Under the pieces are notes generated by a model, which worked only from the letters and a program-made list of their open reading frames with translations, ran no database searches and was not told the DNA's origin. 64,000 nucleotides of DNA from Adineta ricciae (taxonomy: Eukaryota; Rotifera; Eurotatoria; Adinetida; Adinetidae): positions 1-64,000 of the forward strand of contig CAJNOJ010000411.1 in NCBI GenBank assembly GCA_905250025.1, in the 5' to 3' direction. The position numbers and the translations under genes were made by a program. Positions 21,704 through 34,515 of the stretch are shown here, one piece after another. Each line of letters opens with the position of its first letter. The first letter of the stretch is position 1.

Positions 21704-24594
21704 TTATTGCAAATTACTTCGGAAGTTTCTGTCGAATGTCGGATGTAGGTTGGGCTGTCGATCGAAGCAAATGATTAGATTTCGCATCGGTACTTTATGT
21801 TTTCCTGCACTGACATGAACAAAGTTCAGTGTTGTTAAATCGAGTTCTGATCGACTGAAGGCACAAACCATCGCATTGTGATTGTAAATACCATTCGGTC
21901 CTGCATGAGAAAGAACGATATGACCGGTACCACGATGAATTTCCAAACAGTAAGTAAAGAAGTCGTTCACATTACAACCCATATAGAAATGATTAGACTT
22001 GATTTTATAGGTTTTTTTGAGAACAATCGTTTCGTGTTGGAATGGGTGCCCAGCTGAAAGATACGTACTTGCTTCGTGATAGTTGTCGTCCGTGACTGAC
22101 GGTTTGGGAGCGACGTAGCAAATTAGACTGCGAAGATTTGGTTGATGTTCGGTGGGGCTAATTTCTTCATTGGATAATGTTATCATCATATCGCCGTTTG
22201 CAGCTTTCCAGTAAATATAGGTGGTGTTAGCCGTTGACGGGTCTGATTCCATAATGCGATAGTGTTCATACGCTTGACGGATGGTGAGAGGCAAAACGTA
22301 ATGTTCTTCGAAATTTGTAGGCCGTATAGTCATTGTTATTCCTTGGTGATAATTCAATGCTAGTTGAGAGGTGTACTTCTTGTAGCGGAACAGGAGTGTA
22401 TGAACACAAGCATCCTGGTACTCTGCACGCATCTTCGCCGGAGGTCTGGGAGCAAATGTTGGCACTTTATCCACAGGCTCGACTATCTGTTCGGCCACAC
22501 TTATTCGATTTCGAAAAACGGCAGCGATAGCTCGCATAGCGTCCTCGCTAAGGTTCTCATAGATATTTTTCGGGATATAGACATGGTCGATATATTCTAG
22601 AGGAATCAACTGAGGTAAATGAGCTTCGACGGTCTGATGGGAATCGACTGATGTCCATCGATCGAGAATCTGCTTTATGCTAACATCCAATGAGTTTAAT
22701 TTTTGGTGCAGACTAGTCAATGCCATCAATTCCGCACTGAGGGCATAGTCATAACCTGGAACGCCAGCATGTAGCTTTGTGGCATGATATTGTTTCACTC
22801 GTTCATCTTGTGAACCAGGTGCTTGTCCTAACCACGGTCGCCATTTATAGGCATTGCCACTCAGGTACGTCGTAGCTGCTTGCATCGATATATTTGAATC
22901 AGGATGATGTAAGATTTCTCGTTTGAAAATTACAATAACGTCACCGTAATAATGACCTTGGTGTGGCCCGAGAATGCTGAAGACATGCTTGTCGGTGCGC
23001 AAAATCTTGTCGGGTTGATGACCAATACCAGCTGGATTGGAATGAAGGTTGATCGACGCTTGGGCAATCTGCAGCGTTTTGTCACGGATTGCTTTTACAT
23101 CCTGATTTCCAATCGTCAAGGCTAATCGGTTCTCCTTTCTTTTGATGATATCCTGATAGAACGCTTTCGTATCAGGATGAGCTGCAGCTGGCGTTGCTGT
23201 GTCTGTATCAAGTAGATCCATTCCTTGAGTCATTGCTGATGTAAAATTGTTTTCTATGAATTCGACGCACACCAAGGCAGTGATATACTGTCGGGCGTCA
23301 TTTTCGCATGCAGGCGTTTTCAGACCATCAATACGTCGTAATCGACTGTGCTGTAGCACTGAAGTAGCAACAAACTTGGGATTTTTCAATCGCTCCATGT
23401 AGTCACGACTCATGACATGTCCATGTAGAAGGATAGACTCGAATATAATTGGATTGCATCGATGGATAGGAAATACAGTGTGCACCCAATCAAGGATATC
23501 TTTGGGAATAGTTCCAGAAGGTAAAGGTTTCCAATTGTTCTTTTCGGCATATCGCTTTACACGTTCAAGAACTTCTCGATGGTTTTTTGTGAAATCTGAA
23601 CCTTTATCTAGACTGTAGTAGGGTACTACACCGGTTTCATCGGCTATGCTGTGACGGAATTTAGCTACATGATCAGCGTTAGCACGATCGGAACAATTAT
23701 CACCCTCGGAACACAGCAGTCGAATGTCGAGTATGTTAGGATGTGTGAATGAATTGAGATGCTCTTCATCGGTAAGTCGAAGACATTTTTCGCCATATGG
23801 ACACAGGTTTCGAGCGATATGAAAGGATCTAGACCAGTGCAGCTGTGTTGTGTCGGTACAGTTTCGGCCGGCTCTGCATACATGTGCGAAGTTGAGACAG
23901 TGTTGGTGAACTGCATTCGAAAGACCTCGGCTATTCCTGTGTTCAGTTAGATCGTCGTAAAGTGAACAGTGAAACGGCGTATAAGGACATGGCGTCGGAT
24001 ACTGATGACTGAACTCATCGATATGCTTTTTGTTGTGAAAGTCGACACAATTGTTTCCATAGGGACAGCGTGGAGCGAAATGGCGAAATTTTTCGCAGTG
24101 TTCTTTTACTTCCTTTTGATAGTCAATACATTTGTGCGATTTTGAACAAAGTGGTAAATGTCGATACTTTTTCAGATGATCGAATTGTTGGTTCTTGCAA
24201 TGACCACCGTCAGGACAATAATCAGGATGCTTCCATTTACTGCAGTGATTTTTATCGTTGATTTGCGAACATTCACCGCCTTTTTCGCATTGCTTTGCAT
24301 CTCTTCCTGACGCTGCTGTGTCTGAAGCCTTTCATCATACAATAATGCTTAGTTATATGTACGAAAAAGAGATATAAGACTCAGCTCTCTCCTGTGTGCA
24401 TTCTTTAAAGATACTTTCTGACTACAACATCCATTTTAGAAATACGAACACTTTTGTCTTACTTGATCAGTATTTGGTGATTTTGGCTTGAGCAGTTGTT
24501 CTAAACAAAGACGATGGAACATGATTCCAGTCGCAGTGGTTACTTGTTCATTTTTATCTTTTAATGGTAGATTACACGACGAGCAAGTCGACAT
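21704..24594 (-). CDS. Protein with tandem PBZ-like zinc fingers and a novel C-terminal domain
   Basis: Exons 24594-24463 and 24328-21704 (134-bp phase-0 intron) give 918 aa. Residues 1-44 contain a CSSC...H..C pattern, a small zinc-binding start. Residues about 50-280 hold about eight fingers of the form C-x5-C-x6/7-H-x5-H; those reading CPDGGHC..H..H and CRAGRNC..H..H match the poly(ADP-ribose)-binding zinc finger (PBZ) spacing exactly, and several have CPYG as in PBZ. Residues about 326-918 form a long globular part I do not recognise, including GPHQGHYYGDVIVIF and GHIVLSHAGPNG. A role in poly(ADP-ribose) or RNA binding is inferred from the fingers alone. No membrane segments are seen. Confidence 0.78.
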
Positions 24595-26735
24595 CTTCGA
24601 TTAATCTAGCTATAAAGATTTTCTCTTACATTTATTCATGACATTCACCACTTCCTACCTTCAACTCGACGTTTAATAACTGCAAATGTGAATAGCAATG
24701 AAGAAAAAAACAATTGTCGTGAAAAGAACTCGACAATATTTATTAGCTTATCGCCACGTGCACACACTCCACGTATAAGTGAGTTCTTTGAAATTTTTTC
24801 GGAGAAAGAGAAAAATTCAGTGAGTCAAACATTTTTCGGACTTTGTGGATGAGATTGTGACTATCGAATTCAAACTTCTCGTCATATATTTATTTATTTT
24901 TATTAGCCCGTGCACTTAAATTCGACATTGAGCTGTTATCATATTATTTTATATACTTTCCAAGGCCATGCCGTTAAATGACAGGGTTTTTTTTCGTAAA
25001 ATAGTCATATAGATAAAAGTTCGCAAGAAAAGCGTTTTCATACTCGACAGAGTTCCATCTTGACAACTTGTGTTCGATGTATTCGCTATTCCTATTTTTC
25101 TTCCTTGACAACATGAGTTACTGTTGATCGCTTTTGTACATAACGGCGATGTAAGACATGAAGAAAGAAGAAATGAAATTAGCAAAGAAAACACCGTGTG
25201 TATTGAGTACATCTTAGATACGAGAAAGCATTGATCTATTTTTATATCCAGCCAGGTCCTCGAAGTACTGCATGCAGTCGGAAACTGGGCAGCAGGTATC
25301 TCGTGGAAAGCAGTCTGCGTGTTGGGACATAACATGCCTGTATAAATTCTGCGCATCTAAGTAACTTTCATTCAAATGGAAACATTCTTTGCTAAGCAGA
25401 CAACGAAGTCAGATTGGAGGATTTGCTACTTCATGTTGAACTCATTTTCATTGTTCATTAAATGATTGTTGACAGGTGTCGATACCGCATCCTTTTTTTG
25501 TTTTATTCTAGCTTCCTTCGAATTGTCTGCAGTGAACGTCGTTGTTGTTATTATTGAAGACTCTATGGCTGTTTGCACATGCGGGTATTGAGCTAGCTGA
25601 TATTGCTTCAAATCATTTTCCTTTGGAACCACTGCCTTGCACATATCAATGTCACATTTGTATTTCCATCTTTTCACTTTTCGACTGTGGATTACTTGAA
25701 GTAGATGATACCGCTTCATCGGGGATCGCTGTCGACATACTTGAATGTTTAGCTAGCTGATGATCTTTTAATGCGTTTAGATTTTTGAATTGTTTCCTGT
25801 ATTTATCAACACCTCAGATTATCTTTTGAAGCTTTCACTGTAATCACACTTGTCTGAGTTTCTCATTTTTCAATTGAATTTCCAGTTTATTACTTTATCT
25901 GACTTCTAAATGATCAAACAAAAACGACACTGATGACAATTAGATGTCAAAATTCACTTAACTAAATATTCAATTCGATTTGACACTTCAGACAAGTTCT
26001 CCGCGCACGAATAACTGAGAATATTTTCTGAATGTTCAGCCTGCAGTCGCAATTCTTCGAGTAACTTTGCCTAATTACTCTCACAACCACCACGTGCCTT
26101 CATTAGATACTTGAAACGTAAAATTAGTGTTTTATTTGAAAAGACGGTACACTGAGTATTAAGGATGAAAACTGCTAAACAATTCATGACATCCACAATT
26201 ATTGCCCATTAGTAGGCAATGTTTGAAGTTTTGCGAAGAAGTAATTATGGTACCATATTCGGAATTCATCGTTTGTTCATTAGTCTACAATGGTCAATCA
26301 TGTGACTGTTGTTCAAAACTTTCTTGAGAAACGTAAACACACACGGTTATTCGCCTTCCACTTTCATTAATCACAACACAGAAAACAAAACGTTTTAGAT
26401 ATAAAACTGAGTTAGTTGGTTTGCTCTTACCAACCGGTGAGCAAAAAAGCTTTCCGTCCCCGTGTTTCAGATCGAGTATTACATTGATAATAAGACCGAG
26501 AAATTTATCTACTATGGTGCATTCATGTTCAGAATTGAAGAATGGATATCAAAGCTGTCGTAAGTGAATATTTTCTTTCTCCCCCATCCTGAAGTTGACA
26601 CTTTTATCGACTGTTTTACTAATCTAGTTCTTCTCGTCAGCCGTTGTCTTATTCATTTTCGTTCCAACAGATCATTCAAAATATAGTATTATTATTTACA
26701 AAAGAAAACATAATATATATATACTCTCTCGTACA
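24595..26735. other. Gene-poor stretch with possible gene remnant
   Basis: Two minus-strand open frames (25719-25426 and 25356-24949) lack recognisable domains. Around 25426-25800 two neighbouring frames give similar phrases (LKDHQLAKH and LKQYQLAQY, each followed by AI and Ser/Thr runs), hinting at a decayed internal repeat. The minus frame at 25210-24949 starts with a signal-peptide-like hydrophobic run. None of this is strong enough to call a gene. Confidence 0.35.
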
Positions 26736-28082
26736 CTAGCAAGCTGATATAGTGCGATTGACATAGTCTTCAATTTGATAATTGAATAAAAGTAGATCAT
26801 TCTTGTACAAACGTACAAGTCCGCAGATCAATTGGTCGGGTAAAGATGAGTACATCCGTCTATACTCTGCTGTACGATTGTCCGAAGCACCAAGATGATG
26901 TTGTTTATTCCAGTCGGATACGTTGAGACGCTTTAGCAACAAAGTGAAATCGTCATTGAATGATTCATATTTACCAATGAAATTATATCTGATATTGCAA
27001 ACTTGACAGATTATTGTGTATGGTTGCCAATGAGCATCCATTCGAATAATTGTACTAGGATCATCTATACCGTTAAGAATGTATTGAACAAAGTGTTCGA
27101 ATGACGGAATGACACTCTGACACGAGTAGGGTTTCGGGTTGGAACGCTGTGTTCGGTTCTTATTTGAAAATCGATAACAGATGATTTTGCGTAAGGCATC
27201 ATAGTATGGTTCTTGTTGGATTCTGTCTTTTTCTAAGGTTGCAATTCTTTCTTTGTAAGCCGAGACCAAACGTTCAAATGGGTGGCGAACGAATAGTACC
27301 CGAGTAAACGATGGAGAGAGTATGTCCGACGAACTATTTGTGTAATTAAAATTCAAATGCGGCAAAATATCTTTTAGATTCAATCGATGTGGATTTAGAA
27401 ATACCGTCGGTGATGTACTGTTAACGCTTGAAAAACGGAGAAGATGAAGAAAGATCTGAATCAGTGACGTCACAGAAATCTCTTCTCTTTTCTCCGGTAG
27501 TGGAATTCCATTCTAAGGACAAGAAAAAAGAATTTCAAACTAAATATACTCGAAAGTGATGTCGCTTACTTTTCGAAGTGCTTCGTGCAGCTTCTGTATA
27601 TTAACCAGTTGCTCTGCTCGAGTTTTATTTACGACAATATTTGTACCATTGGTATCTACATGATCAATTGCATCCCGAATATAAACATAGATCATGAGCG
27701 TAAGAAAACTTTTTGATGCAATCTTCGGAATAGCACAATACGCTAACGAATGAGACTGGAGAGATAGAATAGATCCACGAAGCCATGGAAATTCTTGCAC
27801 TAAACTGGCAAATGTATGATTCTTTTTAGCAGGTACCAATCGATTTGAATCAATACATTTATTGTTCAACAATTGCGAACGATTTTTATGGGTGCAAGGT
27901 AGTAAGATATTTGAATCGGTTTCTTCAACTATTATCCACGACACGTCGAATTTATTTCCTTTAATCATAAAGTACTGACGAATTTGTATTAAGACCAGGA
28001 AGTTTATCAAAAGAACTCCACATATGAAGTACTGCTTGCATCTTCGAACAGTTCTATAATAATGAGTATAATAGGCAACCAT
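26736..28082 (-). CDS. Carbohydrate sulfotransferase (HNK-1/CHST8-14-like)
   Basis: Exons 28082-27570 and 27512-26736 (57-bp phase-0 intron) give 429 aa. The protein has type II Golgi topology: a basic cytosolic tail, then one hydrophobic anchor (about residues 18-36, YFICGVLLINFLVLI). The PAPS-binding 5'-phosphosulfate loop reads AIPKIASKSF, and the 3'-phosphate loop reads RVLFVRHPFERLVSAYK. FIGKYESF and the late Leu-rich end also fit Sulfotransfer_2 enzymes. It likely transfers sulfate from PAPS to glycan termini in the Golgi lumen; several N-glycosylation sequons agree with a lumenal domain. Key loops are intact. Confidence 0.85.
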
Positions 28083-29191
28083 GATTAACTGCTCTCTTGG
28101 CTGAGGATGTGCGTATTAATTCACTAATATAACGTGTGTTGCTCTAGTTGAATCGAAATACAAATTGTTTGAAATGAAGCACGTAAAAAAGCGAGAACAT
28201 TTCAACGTACTTATTGTGTGCGGACATTTCAGCTGTTTTGCTTGCGTTTATTTATAAATCGATTGAGAGATGTGTTGAATTCTTCTTTTACTATTCTTTC
28301 GATACTCTGCACGATTGTCATGGTTGGAGAAAAAGTACATAAGACGAACGAGCGAACGTTAAAAGCACATGTCCGTGGAGGTGAAAATGAAGAGTAAAAT
28401 AATGAAAACAATGTACTATTTCAGGTTCTTTCATAGAGATGCGAAGCCAATAAAGTTGCAAAGACGTCTCTCAGTACATAATTTTAGAGGAGAATCGGAT
28501 AAATTAGAACGAAAAAAAAGAATTCAAATTCAAGTTGAAAATTCGTGTAAATGTCGCGCCTGTTCTGAGCGATCGTATTTTTTAGACGCGAACATCAGAA
28601 AAAAAATCCAACGATAGAAACTGTCAAATTAATTTTCACTTATATAATGTGACAGGTGTCCTTTGTTGTTATGTTGTCATACTTGGATCCGTGATAAAAA
28701 AAATGTTATAAGAATGCTTTGTTGCTCATCTAAATTGTCGACTGAAAGCATCAAACTGAGAAATGATACACTGATTGCACTTCACGATGACTGTTGTTGA
28801 TGATGATGGTGGAAGATTGAAGTTCTCAGGATAAAAAGATACTCCGATGTTATCATCTCGAAAAGAAAAGTATCTTCTACTTTCCTTATCTAAAATATTC
28901 ACTCTTTCTCTCTCAGCAGACCATATGTGATGCAGAAATTATTTTAAGATACTCTAGTCGTTTGTATTTTGTAGTGTACACATGTTTGAGTCGAGTATGG
29001 AAAAAAATTTTATTTAGGACAACTTCACACATCACGAAATCATCCAACATGAGTACAATGTCGACAATTAGTAAAGGTCTATCAGGTGTGATAAATTTTC
29101 ACTAGCACACTCGAGTTAATTTTCATTATTTTCTTTTATCCATGAAGCTTTTCATATAACAAACACTGATCTGGATGTTTCGCTGTCACAG
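28083..29191. other. Intergenic
   Basis: It holds the promoter of the sulfotransferase and very likely the missing 5' exon(s) of the channel gene. The frame at 29049-29097 starts with two Met but stops early. An 82-aa frame at 28369-28617 is Lys/Arg-rich with no motif. Confidence 0.4.
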
Positions 29192-30651
29192 ATGGATAAA
29201 GCAACAATCGTCTATGTTCGTCTTGTATTTCTACGAATAGGTAAATAGTTTGAAAGAGATGTATTCTCGTACGGATTTCTGTCGCGATCTGTAAGGTGAA
29301 ATCGATACATTGAATGAGAAATACCAAGCGCATGCGTCCATCGAGTCCCGATGGTTCGTTCCGGCCGACAAATTCACTTACATTCTTTCGTCTGACGATC
29401 AACTTCGTTTGAGAAAAGACAAATCTGTTCTGTTGGACAAATACGCTGAATGCTGTTGGCATCCGGAAATCTACATTGAAAACAGTTTAGGTGACCTCAA
29501 AGAACAGATCAAGTACAGTGCAAAGCTTGGTAAAGACGTTCAAATGATACAAATTTGTGAGCATCGCGTCATCAAAGGTTCATTCTGGGAGAAACTTGAA
29601 CTTCAACATTTCCCTAGTGATGTACAGGATTTATCCATATCTGTTGCATCAATGTTCTACCATGACAAAGTTATTTTGATTGCTGATCCATTACGGCTCA
29701 GTGGAGTTAATCGAGAAGCCTTCGTTGATCAACAAGAATGGTCCCTGTACGAACATGTCGATACAAAGCAAAGATTTATCAAAGAATTCGTTTTTCGCAC
29801 TGATGATGCTGTTGAGAACAACGACGACGAAATCGATGATCAACAGATGAAAGAAGTGCCAAGTAGTGAAGATCGAAAACGATCCATTTTAACAGTGACT
29901 TGTCATGCAGGTTGGTGCATATATTCTTTTTCAAGTTTACAATCGTTTTTTTTTGTGTTTGTCTACAAAAGCACGTCAATCCCAATATTTCTTTTGGAAC
30001 GGATATTGTCTCATACTACTGATTACAATGGTTTCTTTTTGTACTTTTGGAATACCGTTACAGTATGTTTTCTATCATCTAAGTATCTGTAGTTATTCTA
30101 AAATCATTGGTTATATATTTTATCATTCTAAGATATGCAGTCAATCGATTACAAGTATCATGTACACTTCTACTTACATCAATTACTTTTCGATGGACAG
30201 TGAATAGATCATTAGTGAGTTGGATCGTATTCGTTTTCTCGACCGAATACGACGTTTGTGCATTTAGCCGACAATATCTTATTTAACATCGTTGGATCGA
30301 TATGGTATCGCTGGGATATTCAATTTAGTATTCCATTCCCTATGGCACAGTACTCTTAGTGCAATTATCTGGCAAACGACACCAGATTATCGTGTGCCAA
30401 AGCATTCTTGGATTGAATTTGTAGATCATAGTATGTTCGGTGTGTTTGTTAGTGTGTTTATCATTTACCATCTGGCCATGATCATATGGTTGTATTGTGT
30501 CCCACTGAAGTACCGCAGACGAATGAAACAAAAAGATGTCCAGTACCGGATTTTAATGCAGGAGAAAATAAGGGGTAATATCAATCGATCTCTCGACAGT
30601 GAAAACTCGAGACCATCAACAGCAGCTCATATATCGATCGAACAACTTTAG
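29192..30651 (+). CDS. Pentameric ligand-gated ion channel subunit, divergent, 5' end unresolved
   Basis: Exons 29192-29240, 29296-29910, 29972-30062, 30133-30214 and 30268-30651 keep phase and give at least 406 aa. The frame stays open upstream of 29192 and no signal peptide is found, so an N-terminal exon is missing from this model. The extracellular part has WHPEIYIENSLGD and KLELQHFPSDVQDLSISV, typical of the family. TM1 is YFFWNGYCLILLITMVSF, TM2 is CTLLLTSITFRWTV, followed by LPTISYLTSLDRY and TM3. TM4 lies near the C-terminus. The paired Cys of the Cys-loop are not seen, as in a divergent bdelloid/invertebrate branch. It should form a neurotransmitter- or metabolite-gated pore in the plasma membrane. 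Confidence 0.82.
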
Positions 30652-30793
30652 TTTATCGCATTCGTATGAACAACGACTATCTGGATTATTTATTTAATCT
30701 TAAATAAACAAAGTATAAAATTATGTACTCAAACATCCGGAATAATAACTATTACATATAAGTCAAGTCAATGATATTTTAGATTTTCTATTA

Positions 30794-32325
30794 TTACATG
30801 TAGACCCGAACAAAAGCCTCTATTCCTTGTCGGCAAATAGGGCATATTTTTAGTGAATATCCACACGGGACACATGTTGCGACGTGTCCACAAGGTAAAA
30901 GGGCTAATCCCTTATCCTCCGTCCAGCATAGAGAGCACAGGTTGGATGATGACGAATCGTCTTTGAAACTTGCCGTGACTTCTACGTCCGTCGTACCAGT
31001 GGCACTTTTCGAGGATATTTCTTCAACAGCAGGCAAAATGCTTGATGATCTTGATTGTTCTTTTTCTCGGATGGATTTCATTCGAACATGTGGAACAACG
31101 ATATTTTCTTTGTTGCCATTAATACAATCAATCTGACGTTGTAGAATGAGACAAGCAACATATAAGTCGATTTCTGAAGCAAAGTCATCCTCTGTAGAAA
31201 ACAATATTTAACAAATATTTTAGTAAAAAGCATATAGTTTAAACTTACGTTTCAGTCGTAGCTGATCTTCCCAAGCACGTTTTACGATTGATATTTTATA
31301 TCCTTGTTGAATAAGACGCTGAGATATGGGCAGATCGAGACGTGCAGCAACTAATCGCGGTAATGTATTCTCGTCTGGTGCCAATAATAGACGATCTTTT
31401 GTTGGTTGTCCACTGTTTTGTTCTTTTAATTGTTTGATCTTCGCTTGTTCTTTAGGGAGAAAAAAAAATCAAATGTGTGACTTATATTGAAGGCAAATAA
31501 ACCTTGAATTATTTTTTTTGATTGTTGAATTTTTCGATAAAGTTCGTCACCACATAATTGTTTAGCATAAGAGCAATGTGGAAACCATCGGCTATGTTCA
31601 ATCAAAGGATTGTCCTTCGCACCCCAGTTTTGTAATGATCCGTTGCAATAAAAACAAGTGACGACTGTTTGTGTTCCAGTATAGAAAAATCCAGCACGCA
31701 CGAGATCATCCACCGGAGGTAAAGAATCTGTCGGCCACAAAGCGAATGAAGCAACTCGTTTGGGTATTTCGGCGTAAGCACTATGGACGACTGACGTGTG
31801 TGCGATATTATTGAATTGTAAGCCACCGAGAACTTGAGATTGTGTGTCAGAATTTTGGTTAATAATAGATATCGGTGTCTTTTCATGTATTTGGCACATT
31901 AGTTGAACATAAACGCACTGCGGTGAAAGATTTCGATGAACTTCTTTGGGATCGTCTACTTGAGATATCCAATTTTGACAGATTAAGTTACAGTACAAGC
32001 AGATTACTCGATCAGCAACGTTGCAATAGAAAAAACCAGCATAAATCATTTGGGCCGCTGACGGAATATTCTGACCATTCCAATGAGAAAACGTTCTTTG
32101 CCGGGCTTTTTTCAAAAGCTCGGTTTCTACTAGTACGTTCTTTACACTAATATCAGACTTACGAAATTTTACTAATTGGTGTTGCTCATCCGTTATCGAT
32201 GAGCGATCTGAAGCATTTGCCATAGAAGTCGAGACTAGATTTTGTCTATTTGTCAGCTGACGTATGTTGACAATCACATGACGCACTCTATCTTTGATAA
32301 GAGAATTACTTGAAGCGATGTTCAT
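30794..32325 (-). CDS. Inhibitor of apoptosis protein: BIR-BIR-RING
   Basis: Exons 32325-31503, 31449-31249 and 31191-30794 keep phase (introns 53 and 57 bp) and give 473 aa. The frame is open upstream to an acceptor-like cttttgctttag, so an extra 5' exon may exist. BIR1 lies at about residues 80-150 (FSHW, AGFFYC, CLYC, H, C) and BIR2 at about 195-265 (FALWP, AGFFYTG, CFYC, H, C), each with the C-x2-C-H-C zinc site. A middle segment (about 275-345) resembles the helical UBA-like region of IAPs. The C-terminal RING (CSLCWTEDKGLALLPCGH..C..C...CPICR) should confer E3 activity. It binds caspases or IAP-binding-motif proteins by family knowledge. Confidence 0.88.
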
Positions 32326-33597
32326 AGGTGTGTTCAAAGTATGTACAAAATGACTGTGTCCAACTAAAGCAAAAACAATATTTAAATACTTTTACACGGG
32401 AATTTCCAAGATAATACTTCCGATTATGCAATAACCGTTATGCGCCGTCGAAAAGAGGTATTCGATTAACAAACAACGCGCGTATATATATAGAGAGCGA
32501 CATATGAGTAATTTGATTTCGTAATTCTGATAATTTATTTCCCTGGATTGAATCATTGGGAAATCTCGAAGTTTGTTTGGAGTGCCTTCAATAAATTTTT
32601 AAAAAAAGATGTCACTACTTCCTGGATAACTTCTAACGTGATATTATTCGAGAACTATAGCGCCTCTCTGTTGTTCTTTATAATGATATGCTCGAGTGCT
32701 CAGCGAATATTGAGACTGTTTTTTCTATGGCCGCACAAGCAATATAGGATACGAATTCTTGCAGCGTCATAGGATTGATTTGCTTTAAATTCCTGCCAAT
32801 CCTAACCGTCATTCCATCAATGGACTGTAAATGTGTACGTCAGTAGAGTATAGTATAGTGAGTGTTACTGTGAAAATCATATACAGCCGGGAACTGTACG
32901 CTTCCGTTGTAATTGAAGTAGAAAAATCTTCAAATAGCTAATTAACAAGTCAGTGTTCTCTGTTTCAAACAAAATGGAGATAGCACGGAGCAAGAGAATG
33001 TGAAAGCGTTCATAATATGACGCAGAAAGCTTTGCTATATGTAACAACAGTCGAAAAAGGCTAGTAAAGCAGTGTAAGGCTTATACGTTATGAGAAGAAA
33101 AATACTTCTAATGAGGGATAGACACTATCTGTGCATCAAAGTGTTCAGATTACTTACAGTATGCTATTCGAAACCTGACTATGACCAGTTCATCAAATGT
33201 CACCTGATAAGATTGTACTTTATCTATAAGTTTACAATTCTATCTGAAAACATCATTCATTATATTCTTCGAATGGATTTTCCAATTAAAAACTTTCGTT
33301 TCCCCTCGGAATAAGAATAGAGCTACATTTGAGCTTCGATACTATGCAACTTCATTAGTGAATCCGAACCGACAAAACTCACATTGTGATTATATATGAA
33401 TTCATTCTGGATAAAGTAAATGAGATCATGCAGACTATAATTAAAACCCTTAGTCGTTGATTAAAAATTCAAAGTCTTTGTATTCGAGAGAGGGATATCT
33501 TCAAAATAGAGATTCTTTTCTTACTTTTATCAGTCAAACCATCGAGAGTATACTTAAACCTAAACGCTTTGCTTTCTTCTATTCGCTACTCTATCCC
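32326..33597. other. Intergenic
   Basis: A divergent spacer between the IAP and GPCR genes. Short frames at 32548-32772 and 33090-33314 have no motif. Nothing else is seen. Confidence 0.4.
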
Positions 33598-34515
33598 ATG
33601 GCAGCAGATAATGATACATTTGCAATAAGCACCGCATCGTGGTTTATCCCTATTGATGTTTTGAAGATTTCCTGCGCTGTTACTGCAATTATTCTTGCTC
33701 TATTTTGTTTATCAATTATTGTCTATGAACGCACGTGCCATACAGTTCCAATGATACTTGTAACCAATTCATACCTTTCCCAATTCATTTATGCGATCGA
33801 CGTATTAGTCATCAGTATATTTACGCTTGAAAATGATTTGAAAGAAAGACAACTGAATAATCATTTGTGCATTTTCTCCGGGTCTCTGAGTTATTCAATC
33901 ACAATGATACAGATGTATTCTTACTTGTTACAAGCTGTCTATCGATATTTGGTTATAGTATATCCATCTCGTTTAATGTGGCAGTCAAGCCGACTACAAG
34001 CGTCTTTCATCGGTCTGACTTGGTGCTGTGGATTTGTGTATTTCATTCTATTAATCGTTACCGATCAAATCAAATATCTTCCTGATGATCAAATTTGTCA
34101 GATGCCTCTTCGTCTGTCATTTCTCACGATATTCAATGCCTTGTATATATACATATTTCCGTTGAGTGTTATTATGATCATTTACTTGAAAATGATTTTA
34201 TATGTCAAAGAAATGGGTAAACGTATCACTCCAGCAAACATTCTCTCGCGTGCACAAAGAGAACTACGAATGATTCATCGTATTGTATCTATTGTGCTAT
34301 TTTTGGTTATTCTAGGTCTGCCATATGTACTATTTATTCTTATGTCATTCTTCAATAGCGCACCGAAATATCATTTTCGAATCGCATACATATTTATTAT
34401 TGTTTCATTAGTATTTATGATGATTGCTCTATGTCAAGTAGCTGAACCATTGAAAACATTTATCAAAAAAGTATATCGGAGAAGAGTTGCACATATTGGA
34501 CCAACAATTACATAA
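33598..34515 (+). CDS. Rhodopsin-like GPCR (orphan), second type
   Basis: The product is 305 aa from the first ATG of the frame at 33598; the frame is open upstream to a TTG at 33457. Seven hydrophobic segments are visible: TM1 CAVTAIILALFCLSIIVY, TM3 ending QAVYRYLVIVYPS (degenerate DRY), TM5 IFPLSVIMIIYL, TM6 IVLFLVILGLPYVLF and TM7 ending AEPLKTFIKKVYRRR. The conserved Cys pair is present at the start of TM3 (HLCIF) and in loop 2 (DQICQMP). It is not closely similar to the GPCR at 10 kb. It is a single exon of a type very abundant in bdelloids; the ligand is unknown. Confidence 0.85.
   Translation: MAADNDTFAISTASWFIPIDVLKISCAVTAIILALFCLSIIVYERTCHTVPMILVTNSYLSQFIYAIDVLVISIFTLENDLKERQLNNHLCIFSGSLSYSITMIQMYSYLLQAVYRYLVIVYPSRLMWQSSRLQASFIGLTWCCGFVYFILLIVTDQIKYLPDDQICQMPLRLSFLTIFNALYIYIFPLSVIMIIYLKMILYVKEMGKRITPANILSRAQRELRMIHRIVSIVLFLVILGLPYVLFILMSFFNSAPKYHFRIAYIFIIVSLVFMMIALCQVAEPLKTFIKKVYRRRVAHIGPTIT

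Noticed and set aside
25426-25719. 97-aa minus-strand frame as a gene
   Set aside because: Neighbouring frame shows a similar phrase but no intron joins them cleanly; left as a possible remnant only.
28369-28617. 82-aa basic open frame
   Set aside because: Low-complexity Lys/Arg-rich, no motif, no splice context.
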